Shown piece after piece: positions 1 through 8,319 of a DNA stretch of 64,000 nt. Under the pieces are notes generated by a model. That model made no database searches and was not told the DNA's origin. It saw only the letters and a program-made list of their open reading frames with translations. Source of the stretch: Anaerofustis stercorihominis DSM 17244 (lineage in GTDB: Bacteria; Bacillota; Clostridia; Eubacteriales; Anaerofustaceae); contig NZ_DS560015.1 in NCBI RefSeq assembly GCF_000154825.1, forward strand, positions 335,052-399,051. The letters run 5' to 3'. Positions within the stretch are counted from its first letter, which is position 1; every line of letters begins with the position of its first letter. A program made the position numbers and the translations under genes.

Positions 1-15
1 TTTACAAATATATAA

Positions 16-52
16 AACAATGATAACATAATTATGTTATGATTGTTTTTTT
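16..52 (+). terminator. Rho-independent terminator of an upstream gene
   Basis: An AACAAT...ATTGTT stem enclosing ATAACATAAT/ATTATGTTAT, with one G-G mismatch, is followed by seven T. It would end a gene lying left of the window. Confidence 0.75.
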
Positions 53-97
53 ATTAAACGATCTATTACATAAATTCGAAATAAAAGGAGATAAAAT

Positions 98-505
98 ATG
101 GGTAAATATGGTGAAAAAGCAGTAAAATTACATGATGAAAAATACAACTGCTGTCAGTCTGTTGTATTGGCTTTCGAAGAAGAATTGGGCGTTGACAGAG
201 ATACTCTTGCAAATCTATCGGCTAACTTAGGCGGAGGTTTAGGCTATGCGGGAGAAGTATGCGGAGCTGTTTCAGGAATGGCTATCGTATCGGGATTTTT
301 AGGCGGATGGAAAGTTCCTACCGATCAGGAAAGCAAAAAAGTAAGTTATGATACAATAAAAGAACTTGTTGAAGAATTCAGAAAAGAAAATAATTATTCA
401 CGCTGTGATGAACTTCGTGAGCAGAGAAAAGCAGGCGGGAGCACCTGTGCTGAGCTTATAAGCTGTGCGGCGGATATGGTAGCAAGAAAAATGGGGCTTG
501 AATAA
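98..505 (+). CDS. C_GCAxxG_C_C family redox-type protein
   Basis: The 135-residue protein has the cysteine signature of the C_GCAxxG_C_C family (PF09719): Cys18-Cys19 in YNCCQS, Cys55 in the glycine-rich GEVCGAVSG segment, and a C-terminal set at Cys103, Cys117 and Cys123. The length fits a single-domain member. The family is predicted to be redox-active or to bind a metal cluster, but its reaction is not known. The ATG follows AAAGGAG by seven bases. The next gene, an SDR oxidoreductase, starts 27 bases later on the same strand, so the two are probably co-transcribed, and a DUF2284 protein follows that. Confidence 0.85.
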   Translation: MGKYGEKAVKLHDEKYNCCQSVVLAFEEELGVDRDTLANLSANLGGGLGYAGEVCGAVSGMAIVSGFLGGWKVPTDQESKKVSYDTIKELVEEFRKENNYSRCDELREQRKAGGSTCAELISCAADMVARKMGLE

Positions 506-532
506 ATACATAACTTAGGAGATTAAAATAAC

Positions 533-1255
533 ATGGGTAGTAAATTACAAGATAAGGTAGCTATAGTAACGGGAGCGACCGGAGGTATAGGCAGAGAAAT
601 CGTAAAAGCTTTGGCTAGTGAAGGTGCTAAAGTTTTAATGGCTGATATAAATGAAGAAGCATTAAAAAGTTTAAAGAAAGAAATCGGAGAAAACATAGAG
701 TATTACAGCGGTGATTTATGCGATTTGGATACGTGCAGGAAAATCGCAGCACACTGCAAGGATACTTTCGGCAAACTTGATATTTTGGTAAACAGTGTTG
801 GCGTGGCACTCAGAAAGCCTTTACTTGATGTAACCAAAGAAGAGTTTATGAAGCTTTATGAAGTTAATGTATATACGACTCTTTCGATGACTCAGGCATG
901 TTATGAGTTATTGAAAGACTCAGACAGTTCAGATATAATTTCCATAGTGTCTTCTTCGGGAATGTATCCTCATATACATCAGGGCGCTTACTGTTCCACA
1001 AAGTATGCACAAAGAGCATTGAATGAAGTTTTAAATATAGAACTTTTCGATGATGATATAAGAGTACATAATTTATATCCTTCTGCTGTTGAAACTCCTA
1101 TGGCTAAAATCGCAAGGGGAGATTTAGCTGAAAATATGTCCTGCAAGCCTGAAGAAATAGCAGAGATAATAGTATTTATTTTATCCAACAGGAATAATTC
1201 GGTTATAGATAATTTGATTATAAGACGTTACACGAAAAGACCTGATGAAATGTAG
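533..1255 (+). CDS. SDR family NAD(P)-dependent oxidoreductase
   Basis: This 240-residue protein is a classical short-chain dehydrogenase. It has the TGATGGIG nucleotide-binding loop at residues 13-20, a D-I-N at the end of the second strand, a NSVG motif near residue 88, and the catalytic Ser...Tyr-x-x-x-Lys as SSS...YCSTK near residue 150. The C-terminal substrate region gives no clear specificity. It sits between the C_GCAxxG_C_C gene and a DUF2284 gene in an apparent three-gene operon, so its substrate may relate to those redox proteins; that is only inference. Confidence 0.9.
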   Translation: MGSKLQDKVAIVTGATGGIGREIVKALASEGAKVLMADINEEALKSLKKEIGENIEYYSGDLCDLDTCRKIAAHCKDTFGKLDILVNSVGVALRKPLLDVTKEEFMKLYEVNVYTTLSMTQACYELLKDSDSSDIISIVSSSGMYPHIHQGAYCSTKYAQRALNEVLNIELFDDDIRVHNLYPSAVETPMAKIARGDLAENMSCKPEEIAEIIVFILSNRNNSVIDNLIIRRYTKRPDEM

Positions 1256-1274
1256 GTAATTGGGGGAAAGTAAA

Positions 1275-1838
1275 ATGGAAGATTTTGCAAAAGTAGCTGT
1301 TGAGCTTGGTGCGACTACCGCTAAGGTGATAGATCCCAAAAGCGTAGTTACGGCACCTTGGACGCTGAATAAGTGTAAATACGGGTGTAAGAATTATAAT
1401 AAAAGACAGTGCTGCCCTCCTATTGCAACTACGTATAAGGAGATGCAGGTCTTACTCGATACTTACGAAAAAGCTCTTTTGATACAGTGTCTCGACCCTT
1501 ATGACGTAAATCATGTACTAAGGAAAATGCTTGATTGGCTCGGTAAACACGGATATTATAAATGTCTCGGATACGGAGCAAAGAAGTGTGAAATATGCAG
1601 AGATGAATACGGAGAAGAATGTTCTTTTCCGGATTGCAAACATGCCGACAAAGTAATACCGCAAATGGACGGAAGCGGGATAGACGTTATTCAGACCGTT
1701 ATCAATAATGGATATGAAGAGCACGGAGTAAAGGCATGGGGAGACAGCACGGGATTTAAAGTTCTTCCTCACGAAAAAGGCGGAAAAGACTGGAGAGAAT
1801 CGGGTATAAACTTTTATGGTATGATTTTATTATATTAA
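1275..1838 (+). CDS. DUF2284 domain, cysteine-rich metal-binding protein
   Basis: The protein is about 187 residues and rich in paired cysteines: CKYGCKNY, QCCPP, KKCEICRDEYGEEC and a PDC. This pattern and the CCPP motif are typical of DUF2284 proteins, which are predicted to bind a metal or iron-sulfur cluster. An upstream in-frame TTG at 1260 exists, but ATG 1275 is chosen because GGGGGAAAG ends four bases before it. It lies 19 bases after the SDR stop and is followed by a terminator, so it is the last gene of the operon. Confidence 0.85.
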   Translation: MEDFAKVAVELGATTAKVIDPKSVVTAPWTLNKCKYGCKNYNKRQCCPPIATTYKEMQVLLDTYEKALLIQCLDPYDVNHVLRKMLDWLGKHGYYKCLGYGAKKCEICRDEYGEECSFPDCKHADKVIPQMDGSGIDVIQTVINNGYEEHGVKAWGDSTGFKVLPHEKGGKDWRESGINFYGMILLY

Positions 1839-1863
1839 AAATCAGATTATGATATATTTTATA

Positions 1864-1892
1864 GACCTCGCGTTTTGCGGGGTTTATTTTTT
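1864..1892 (+). terminator. Rho-independent terminator after DUF2284 gene
   Basis: GACCTCGC pairs with GCGGGGTT (two G-U pairs) around a GTTTT loop, then a T-rich tail. It closes the three-gene operon. Confidence 0.75.
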
Positions 1893-1907
1893 GTAGTATT
1901 TTATCCT

Positions 1908-2328
1908 GTTTTGGTTAAAGGTTTTCATAACATGTAAATATAATTGTTATAAATGCAAAAGAGATACGAATATTTTATCTTATATAACCTTTAAGGACGG
2001 AAGCAATTTGGTATATTCGTGGGATAAAAATAAATTAAATAATGAGAAAACCGGGGATGGTATTTTAAATCATACAGTTTATGAAGGAATGGAATTTTAT
2101 CCTATAGATATAATAGGATTGAATAAAAAATAACGATAATATACTTTTAAATAAATATCCTAAAAGGTTAAAGGTAGAATTTAGTAAAACGGAAAATGAA
2201 CTGTATTTAATGAATTTATGTGAACACTGCGTAGAAAGCAGGGAAGGTTCTTTATAAATAAAGAAGTTGATAATAAAATTCAAAAAATGGAAGAAATAGA
2301 AATTTTTGATAAAATATCATTGGAATAA
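1908..2328 (+). pseudogene. Decayed C4 zinc-finger type gene in three frames
   Basis: Three successive reading frames give a continuous protein-like text. Frame one (about 1908-2133) reads FITCKYNCYKCKRDT then KDGSNLVYSWDKN and ends at a TAA. Frame two (about 2138-2257) contains NKYPKRLKVEFSK and NLCEHCVESREGS. Frame three (2251-2328) reads INKEVDNKIQKMEEIEIF and ends at TAA 2326. The C-x2-C at the start and C-x2-C near the end resemble small proteins with a four-cysteine zinc site. At least two frameshifts and no clear start codon or ribosome site make it a pseudogene. Function of the intact ancestor is not known to me. Confidence 0.6.
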
Positions 2329-2433
2329 AACAAAAAAGAAAATTATTTCTTATTAGAAAGTATTTTAAAAACATGTAATAATAATTAATAATCGTTATTA
2401 ATTTAATGAAATACTTATGATGAGGAGTAATAT

Positions 2434-3189
2434 ATGAAACTTGTGACATGGAATGTAAACGGGCTTAGAGCTTGTGTAAATAAAGGATTTATGGACTTTT
2501 TTAACGAAGTCGACAGTGATATTTTCAGTGTTCAGGAAACGAAACTGCAAAAAGGTCAAATAGAAATGGATATTCCCGGATACGAAGAATACTGGGATTA
2601 TGCCGAAAAGAAAGGTTATTCAGGGACAGCTACTTTTTCAAAGATAAAACCAATCAGTGTAAAAACAGGATTGGAAGAAGAAAAGTTTTCAAAGGAAGGA
2701 AGAGTTATAACCGCTGAATATGAAAATTTTTATTTGGTAAATGTGTACACTCCCAATTCCCAAAACGAACTTAAGCGTCTTGATTATCGTATGGAGTGGG
2801 AAGATTATTTTGCGGATTATCTATGTGAACTTGATAAAGTGAAGCCTGTTATAATGTGCGGAGATTTAAATGTGGCTCACAGGGAAATAGACCTTAAAAA
2901 TCCAAAGACAAATAAAAAGAATGCAGGGTTTACCATTGAAGAAAGAGATAAGATGACTTCACTTCTTAAAAGAGGGTTTGTAGACAGCTACAGATATTTA
3001 TATCCCGATATCGAAGGGGTGTATACATGGTGGTCATACAGATTTAACGCAAGAAAAAATAATGCGGGGTGGAGGATAGACTACTTTATAGTAAGCGACA
3101 GGATAAAGGATAAAATCAAAGACGTGAAAATATTTTCTGACGTAATGGGTTCCGACCACTGTCCGGTACTGCTGGATATAGAACTTTAA
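2434..3189 (+). CDS. exoA: Exodeoxyribonuclease III (ExoA/Xth type AP endonuclease)
   Basis: The 251-residue protein matches the Xth/ExoA family in length and motifs: WNVNG at residues 6-10, QETK with the metal-binding Glu near residue 34, GDLNVAH with catalytic Asp/Asn near residue 144, and the C-terminal SDHCPV holding the catalytic Asp-His. These enzymes cut the backbone at abasic sites and remove 3' blocks in base excision repair in the cytoplasm. The ATG has GAGGAG eight bases upstream. The next gene starts within 11 bases of its stop. Confidence 0.95.
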   Translation: MKLVTWNVNGLRACVNKGFMDFFNEVDSDIFSVQETKLQKGQIEMDIPGYEEYWDYAEKKGYSGTATFSKIKPISVKTGLEEEKFSKEGRVITAEYENFYLVNVYTPNSQNELKRLDYRMEWEDYFADYLCELDKVKPVIMCGDLNVAHREIDLKNPKTNKKNAGFTIEERDKMTSLLKRGFVDSYRYLYPDIEGVYTWWSYRFNARKNNAGWRIDYFIVSDRIKDKIKDVKIFSDVMGSDHCPVLLDIEL

Positions 3190-3199
3190 TGGAGTGGAT

Positions 3200-3802
3200 A
3201 TGAATTTAGACAATTTTGATAAAAAAGAAATCCCGGAGCTTTCGGTCACATTAAGCAAAGAAGATATAAAATATTTGATTTCCAATTTGAAAGAAAAAAA
3301 TAATAATTTAAGATACAATTCCTTTTTACTTCTTAGAGCCAAAAGCCGAGACTTTGAAGATGTATATGATTATTTTGATACTTTTAAAGATATGCTTACA
3401 AGCAAGAATTCCTATCATAAGCATATTGCCGTATACTTGATTGCGGAAAATGCAAAGTACTCAAAGAAGTATGACGATAATAAATTCTTATATGTTTTAG
3501 ACAGATATCTTCAGTGTTGTAAAGATGAAAAATATTCCACCGCGAGGCAGTGTATTCAGTCTATTCCCATATGGATAGATCATTATCCCGAGCTTATCGA
3601 AAAAATAGCGGATTATTTGATAAATATTGACCTTACCATATTCAGAGAAAGTGGCAGGGGACTTGTTTTATATGATATTGCTAAGACGATTATTTATATA
3701 AGGAATATCAAATCAAATGATAGGATAGATGATTTTTTAGATGATATTATAAATAATGAACGTCTTGACGATAAAAGGTTAAAGGAGCTTGGAATGATTT
3801 GA
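3200..3802 (+). CDS. Hypothetical protein, HEAT-repeat-like helical
   Basis: This protein of about 200 residues is built of regular amphipathic helices with patterns such as LRYNSFLLLRAKS and HKHIAVYLIAENA, which look like HEAT or ARM-type repeats. No catalytic motif is visible. ATG 3200 is preferred to GTG 3194 because GGAG (3191-3194) would overlap the latter. It starts 10 bases after exoA and is probably in its operon, but this does not prove a role in repair. I do not recognise a named family. Confidence 0.6.
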   Translation: MNLDNFDKKEIPELSVTLSKEDIKYLISNLKEKNNNLRYNSFLLLRAKSRDFEDVYDYFDTFKDMLTSKNSYHKHIAVYLIAENAKYSKKYDDNKFLYVLDRYLQCCKDEKYSTARQCIQSIPIWIDHYPELIEKIADYLINIDLTIFRESGRGLVLYDIAKTIIYIRNIKSNDRIDDFLDDIINNERLDDKRLKELGMI

Positions 3803-3806
3803 TTTA

Positions 3807-3843
3807 GGGGCGCGGAATCTGCCGAAGGCAGGCGTAGTGCCCC
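3807..3843 (+). repeat. 37-nt structured repeat, copy 1
   Basis: The element has a GGGGC/GCCCC outer stem, a seven-by-seven internal loop (GCGGAAT opposite GCGTAGT), a CTGCC/GGCAG inner stem and a GAA loop. Copies lie at 5725-5761 (opposite strand) and 50611-50647. It begins four bases after the stop of the preceding gene. Confidence 0.8.
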
Positions 3844-3902
3844 GTGTTTTTAATTAAAATCAATAAAATACTAAATTGTGTATTTAACTTTTGAACTAAA
3901 AA

Positions 3903-3921
3903 AGCAGGGAAACTCCCTGCT
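3903..3921 (-). terminator. Terminator of the DUF4153 gene
   Basis: AGCAGGGA and TCCCTGCT form an eight-base-pair stem around AAC with T-runs on both sides, so it may act in both directions. Confidence 0.8.
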
Positions 3922-3925
3922 TTTA

Positions 3926-5581
3926 TTATTTTATAAATAATATGCCTTCGTATGAACAGTTTATAATATTTTTATCTTTAACCTTTAAATCCAAATAAGT
4001 GAATACTACTTTGACATTATCTTTTTCATATATCATTTTAATAGTTTTATTGTTATTTTCCTTGTTGTTTTCATATAATTCATTAAAATAATCAGTAAAG
4101 TCAAAACTTACATTTTCTCCGTTTTTATTTTTGATATATTTACCTCTATAAACTAAGGCGTCACTTTTTATCCGGAACATTTTACTATATTCATCTATAT
4201 TTAAACCTTTATCGTCTATATCATAGTCAAAGGAATAAGTGATTTTATCATTATCTACTATATTCGAGTACTCATCATTATTTTCTTTAAACTCAAAACC
4301 ATATAGATAAGTCGTATCTTTTTTATCGGATATAAATTTTACCAATCTTGATTTTACGCCCGAGGATGAAATCAAGTAATTATGACAGCTTTCAATAGTA
4401 TTTTTATCTTCTTCACTTAATTCATTTGATTTTATTATTACTCCTTCTTTATACATATCATTTTTCTCAAGCACTTTTATAAGTCTTAATTCCTGTGTTT
4501 TGTTAGATATACTATATAAATTGAATGGAGAGACTGTAAATATTAAAAGTATGATTCCTCCAATCAAAAACGGATATTTTATACTCTTTTTAGTTATGAT
4601 ACATATTAAAAATATAATTCCTATAAATATAAGGATCAATGAAAGTAGTCTTAAAGGGGTAAGACCATAGGCGTTTATCCTTATACCTATAAATATTAAT
4701 TGTGTAATTATTATAGGAATCAGTACAAAACTTCCATATTTTTTAAAGTATAGTATGAATTTATTATTTATATTATTAATACTTAGATATAAAAATATAT
4801 ATCCGAGCAGTGCAAGCGACGCGTATGGGTTCATTTCTCCAACGGGAATTGTACCTGTAAATATGATTTTAAAAATATAAAGATATAATACACCTATAAG
4901 GATAGTGTACAAAGGCAGCATTACTTTTTTTATAATATTTGTATATATTTTAGATGTTTTTATTTCTGCTTCTCTCTTTGGTATAAATGTTAAAAAGAAA
5001 TTTATAAATATTATTGAAAAAGAAAATGAAGCAATAATCATAAACATATTTAGGTATTTGAAATTAAAAATAAGAAGTTCGAAAGCCGAATAGCATATAG
5101 AAAGACCTAAGTATATCATTATAGATATAATACCAGTAAGCATAAATGAAGCAAATAAATGTATAAATAATGCTTTTTCATTTTCGGAAGTATATATTGT
5201 ATATATCATAATGAGTAAACTTGCAATGATAATACCGTAATAAGCTAAATGAACTAAATCTTTGTAACCACCTTTCGTATATAAAAGAAGTATACAAAAT
5301 ACTATTGTTACAAAAGATGAAATTACAATAGATAGAATGTTATTTTTTGTTTTGTTGCTATCTTGTTTTTTATACTCAAAAAATATGTTTACAAGTATAG
5401 ATACGATTATTCCCGTTATTAAACTCATTGTAAATTCAGATATATCGTACTTAAATAAACCTATATTTGTTACAAATGTACATAAAAACATTATTATAGT
5501 AAATATAAAAGTAGGAATAAATCTATTGATACTCTCTTTTAATTTTTTATTTAAAACCTTGATTTGTAAATTTTCTTTCAT
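3926..5581 (-). CDS. DUF4153 domain-containing membrane protein
   Basis: The 551-residue protein has about a dozen hydrophobic membrane segments in residues 20-370, then a charged soluble C-terminal domain of some 180 residues that would lie outside or inside the membrane face. The segment GEMNPYASLALLGYIFLY and the following INAYGLTPLR are typical of DUF4153 proteins. No function is established for the family. It stands alone, flanked by two inverted copies of the 37-nt repeat, and its start is preceded by GGAGGGTAATT. Confidence 0.75.
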   Translation of the reverse strand: MKENLQIKVLNKKLKESINRFIPTFIFTIIMFLCTFVTNIGLFKYDISEFTMSLITGIIVSILVNIFFEYKKQDSNKTKNNILSIVISSFVTIVFCILLLYTKGGYKDLVHLAYYGIIIASLLIMIYTIYTSENEKALFIHLFASFMLTGIISIMIYLGLSICYSAFELLIFNFKYLNMFMIIASFSFSIIFINFFLTFIPKREAEIKTSKIYTNIIKKVMLPLYTILIGVLYLYIFKIIFTGTIPVGEMNPYASLALLGYIFLYLSINNINNKFILYFKKYGSFVLIPIIITQLIFIGIRINAYGLTPLRLLSLILIFIGIIFLICIITKKSIKYPFLIGGIILLIFTVSPFNLYSISNKTQELRLIKVLEKNDMYKEGVIIKSNELSEEDKNTIESCHNYLISSSGVKSRLVKFISDKKDTTYLYGFEFKENNDEYSNIVDNDKITYSFDYDIDDKGLNIDEYSKMFRIKSDALVYRGKYIKNKNGENVSFDFTDYFNELYENNKENNNKTIKMIYEKDNVKVVFTYLDLKVKDKNIINCSYEGILFIK

Positions 5582-5724
5582 AATTACCCTCCGTATATGT
5601 TTAATTTATTATATCAGTTAATTTATATAATTTATTGATTTTAATGGTTACCTAATTGGAAATTAATAAAGCTATATATTTTTTAATTTGCTTAGAAAAT
5701 ATTAATGGTTATAGCAGAAAAAGC

Positions 5725-5761
5725 GGGGCACTACGCCTGCCTTTGGCAGATTCCGCGCCCC
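5725..5761 (-). repeat. 37-nt structured repeat, copy 2
   Basis: Read on the minus strand it has the same GGGGC/GCCCC and CTGCC/GGCAG stems and the same internal-loop sequences as copy 1, with an AAA loop in place of GAA. It lies between the DUF4153 gene start and attL. Confidence 0.8.
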
Positions 5762-5835
5762 TTTAATGTATTAATTAAGTTATATAATAAATCAAACTAT
5801 TTATAGTTTAAATAAAATTCAAGGTATAAATGGGC

Positions 5836-5854
5836 AAAAAAAGAAGACCTAAGT
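5836..5854. other. attL core of the prophage
   Basis: The 19-bp sequence AAAAAAAGAAGACCTAAGT is repeated exactly at 43325-43343. Three further G residues upstream also match, so 22 of 23 bases agree. It lies 66 bp from the end of the integrase gene. Confidence 0.85.
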
Positions 5855-5873
5855 TTGCTTTTTGGAAAAAGCA

Positions 5874-5919
5874 AAAACCCTTTATTCAAGCCGTTTTATA
5901 GCTTTAAATAAAGGGTTTT
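5874..5919 (-). terminator. Terminator of the integrase gene
   Basis: A 13-bp perfect inverted repeat (5874-5886 with 5907-5919) follows the integrase stop on the minus strand and is followed by a T-run. Confidence 0.8.
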
Positions 5920-5920
5920 G

Positions 5921-6997
5921 TTAGTTTTTTGTTTGAGATTTAAACAGGTCACCAAGCATTGTATCGACTTTGTTATATTCCTTTTTAAGGAAATTATCTT
6001 CGGTGTGGGTATAAGTTTCATCGGTAAAATTAACGTTTGTATGACCTAAGATACTTGTTCTTGCTTTTTTATTAAGATTTAATTCATTGGTAAATGTAGC
6101 AAAAAAATGACGTGTGCTTTTAGGAGATTTATAAGGGATATCAAGCTCTTTTAGGCAAGGCTTGTAAATATGATTTAGAAAGTACTGATAATTCATTTTA
6201 AGCCCGTTGGGCTTCGCAAAAAGGTATGTATCCGCTTTATTATATCTGTTTATGAGTATAGGTTCCAAAAATTTGGAAATAGGGATCCTTTTATTAAATC
6301 CCGCTTCGGTTTTTATCCCGATACCGCTTATTATTTTATTTTTAAAATCTACACTAAACTTTGTAATATTAAATAATTCACTTGGACGTATTCCGGTTAA
6401 ACATAAAGTCAGTATAACATCAGCATTTTCAACAATATTTAAATTTTTATAAATCATTCCTACTTCTATCTGTGTGAGATAATCCTGTTCATTTTTCTTT
6501 TTCCCTGTTTTTCTGAGTCCCTTGGAATAATCAGCAAGACTTATATCATTTACCACTGCAAATTTATATATCTGTCTTAAAAGACTATACACGTATTTGA
6601 GATAATTAAAAGTATATTTCTTGCCGAGATCATCTATGATACTTTGATAATGGTATCCCTTTAATTTGGAAAAGGTTTCGTTATGGATAGGGAACAGTAA
6701 TTTAAATGCTTTATGATAATTTTCCGTTGCTTTAGATGATGGATTATATTCTTTATACTGTTTTAACCATAGCTCATATACATCTTTAAATAACAATTTG
6801 GATTTATCAATGTCATAGGGATTATAATTATATTCCATTAAGGCTTTGTTGCCTTCGGTTTTGGTTCTGAAGTAACCTATGGTTTTATATATAGGTTCTC
6901 CGTATTCGTTTTTTCCTGTGTAGGCTCTTGCTATATAGGGATTTCTCCTTTTTCCCGACAATTTATAACAAGTCCCGAATTTGTTTGGGTTTTTCAT
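5921..6997 (-). CDS. int: Phage tyrosine integrase
   Basis: The 358-residue protein has an N-terminal DNA-binding region, a SAM-like core-binding domain (about residues 65-165) and a C-terminal catalytic domain. Catalytic residues visible are Arg in TGIRPSEL, Arg-His in STRHFFAT, His in LGHTN and the nucleophile Tyr in DETYTH. The usual first His of box II (HxxR) is Lys here (KSTR), a known natural variant. It acts at the 19-bp core 66 bp beyond its stop codon. AAGGAG stands 14 bases before the ATG. It faces outward at the left end, as in many temperate phages. Confidence 0.95.
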   Translation of the reverse strand: MKNPNKFGTCYKLSGKRRNPYIARAYTGKNEYGEPIYKTIGYFRTKTEGNKALMEYNYNPYDIDKSKLLFKDVYELWLKQYKEYNPSSKATENYHKAFKLLFPIHNETFSKLKGYHYQSIIDDLGKKYTFNYLKYVYSLLRQIYKFAVVNDISLADYSKGLRKTGKKKNEQDYLTQIEVGMIYKNLNIVENADVILTLCLTGIRPSELFNITKFSVDFKNKIISGIGIKTEAGFNKRIPISKFLEPILINRYNKADTYLFAKPNGLKMNYQYFLNHIYKPCLKELDIPYKSPKSTRHFFATFTNELNLNKKARTSILGHTNVNFTDETYTHTEDNFLKKEYNKVDTMLGDLFKSQTKN

Positions 6998-7034
6998 GGT
7001 ATAAAAATAACACTCCTTTATTTGTTTTTTTGAT

Positions 7035-7064
7035 TTGACAAATAAGAGTGCTTTGAACTATAAT
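7035..7064 (+). promoter_or_regulatory. Sigma-A-type promoter for a short RNA
   Basis: TTGACA and TATAAT both match consensus and are 18 bases apart. A strong terminator ends 76 bases after the -10. No rightward gene follows. Confidence 0.7.
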
Positions 7065-7070
7065 ACTATT

Positions 7071-7140
7071 GATGTTGGGTGTATTATAATTAATGCACTC
7101 TGTAAGCTCTTATCCTTTGGTAGAGGATAGGGGCTTTTTT
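7071..7140 (+). ncRNA. Candidate phage small RNA, about 70 nt
   Basis: The stretch starts at the expected start site of a consensus promoter and ends in an 11-bp stem (7105-7115 with 7125-7135, two G-U pairs) followed by six T. It contains no ORF with a ribosome site. It runs convergent to the NYN gene, whose stop is three bases beyond the T-run, and away from integrase. An antisense or trans-acting role is possible; its target is unknown. Confidence 0.55.
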
Positions 7141-7142
7141 AT

Positions 7143-7844
7143 TTATTTTTTCTTTAGGTTAAATTTAATTGTTTCGCCTTTTGGAGGTTTGTTTTCTCTT
7201 GTGTTTAATCCGTCTATATGTTCAAACAAATCTGATTTAATACTTGAATGTAATGGATCTAGTACAAAATCAATACCTTCACGTCTTGCAAGCTTTGCAG
7301 CGGGGACAAAGTCGCTGTCACCGGAAATTAAAATTATTTGTGAAACTTGTTTTTTATAAGCAAGAGAAGCAATATCTACTCCAATTTTCATATCAACGCC
7401 TTTTTGTTTTATATCAATGAAAAAATCATTTTCTGTTATATCTTGAAGAGTTATACTTCCTTTAAATAGTTTTTTTAAGGGTTCCTTTTTTAATTTATAT
7501 TCAGCTTGCTCTTCAGCTAATCTGCCTAGCCTAAGTGCAAATTTTCTTTCTTTTTTTAATGATTCTAAAAAGTCAACAGTCCAATTATATGTATCTGTTT
7601 TAGAAAAGTCAACTGTTCTGTCTAGTAAAGGATGATATACCTTTTTAGATATAGGTGTACAATCATAGTAGAAAATTCTATATAAATCATTTTTAGTCTT
7701 TACACCATCAATTTTTTCATTTAGATGTCTTTTGCAATAACTACTCAATTCAAGGGCTCTTTCACTAGGCGATTTATCTCCCCAAAGGTACATTGCTCTT
7801 TTTCTATAAAATCCTCCGTCTACTAAAATTGCTGTTTTATTCAT
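7143..7844 (-). CDS. NYN domain (PIN-like) putative ribonuclease
   Basis: The 233-residue protein is an NYN/LabA-type PIN-like domain. The acidic metal-binding residues are visible as Asp in ILVDGGF (residue 9), Asp in GVDIASLA and Asp-x-Asp in ISGDSDF, followed by AAKLARREG typical of the family. Members are predicted metal-dependent RNA nucleases. It lies between integrase and repressor, a usual place for genes expressed from the prophage, and has its own promoter and a structured leader of roughly 110 nt. The upstream gene on the same strand is a small RHH-like protein. A role in superinfection exclusion or RNA turnover is inference. Confidence 0.8.
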   Translation of the reverse strand: MNKTAILVDGGFYRKRAMYLWGDKSPSERALELSSYCKRHLNEKIDGVKTKNDLYRIFYYDCTPISKKVYHPLLDRTVDFSKTDTYNWTVDFLESLKKERKFALRLGRLAEEQAEYKLKKEPLKKLFKGSITLQDITENDFFIDIKQKGVDMKIGVDIASLAYKKQVSQIILISGDSDFVPAAKLARREGIDFVLDPLHSSIKSDLFEHIDGLNTRENKPPKGETIKFNLKKK

Positions 7845-7866
7845 TATTTTATCCTTTCACAATAAA

Positions 7867-7970
7867 AATCCCCAGGTTCGGCACTCTTGGTATAGATTAA
7901 GAGGCGTACTGCCAGGGATTAATTAACTTTATATATAAAGGTAACACAAATACACGTGTGCCTTTATACA
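7867..7970 (-). ncRNA. Structured 5' leader of the NYN gene
   Basis: Reading on the minus strand, the leader has hairpin A (TATAAAGG with CCTTTATA plus four more pairs; 7934-7968) and hairpin B (GGGATT/AATCCC, GGCA/TGCC and CTCTT/AAGAG nested within 7867-7920). The 3' arm of hairpin A can also pair five bases with the AAAGG of the NYN ribosome site at 7853-7857. Hairpin B carries TGCCGAACC, similar to the TGCCACCG motif of the cassette RNAs. Confidence 0.55.
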
Positions 7971-7973
7971 TAT

Positions 7974-8002
7974 ATATTATTCCCTGAATTCTTAAATGTC
8001 AA
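7974..8002 (-). promoter_or_regulatory. Promoter of the NYN gene
   Basis: On the minus strand TTGACA (8002-7997) and TAATAT (7979-7974) are 17 bases apart. It sets a leader of about 115-120 nt before the NYN start. Confidence 0.75.
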
Positions 8003-8091
8003 TACTTTTTTTGAAGTTTTAAATATACGTCACTTTTAGCGAATTATATTTTTTAAACTATCGAGGATTTCTCGAGAGTTCCTTATATTTA

Positions 8092-8304
8092 TTACTTACT
8101 ACTATCTAAAATTTTTTTGTATTCAATTCCAAGTCTTATAAGTTTTTTTATTTGTGTTGATTTAGGCATATTTGTACTGATTTCATTTATTATATCTTCG
8201 TCTGTATTTTTATTTAATTTTAAACTTACTCTTATTGTATTTGCTTTATCGTAACGTTCATTTGCCTTTCCCTTTGATGTTTCGGAAAATTTTTTATTTG
8301 TCAT
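8092..8304 (-). CDS. Small RHH-like DNA-binding protein
   Basis: The 70-residue basic protein has a short strand (TIRVSLKLN) followed by two helices (EDIINEISTNM and STQIKKLIRLGIEYKKIL), the fold pattern of ribbon-helix-helix (Arc/CopG) proteins. It lies upstream of the NYN gene on the same strand, separated by the NYN promoter and leader. By analogy with other RHH proteins it may control that promoter; no operator is identified. A GAGG sits six bases before the ATG. Confidence 0.6.
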   Translation of the reverse strand: MTNKKFSETSKGKANERYDKANTIRVSLKLNKNTDEDIINEISTNMPKSTQIKKLIRLGIEYKKILDSSK

Positions 8305-8319
8305 TATATACCTCTTTTA

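Noticed and set aside
3807-5761. Inverted 37-nt repeats flanking the DUF4153 gene as a composite transposon
   Set aside because: No transposase, no target duplication, and a third copy stands alone at 50.6 kb.
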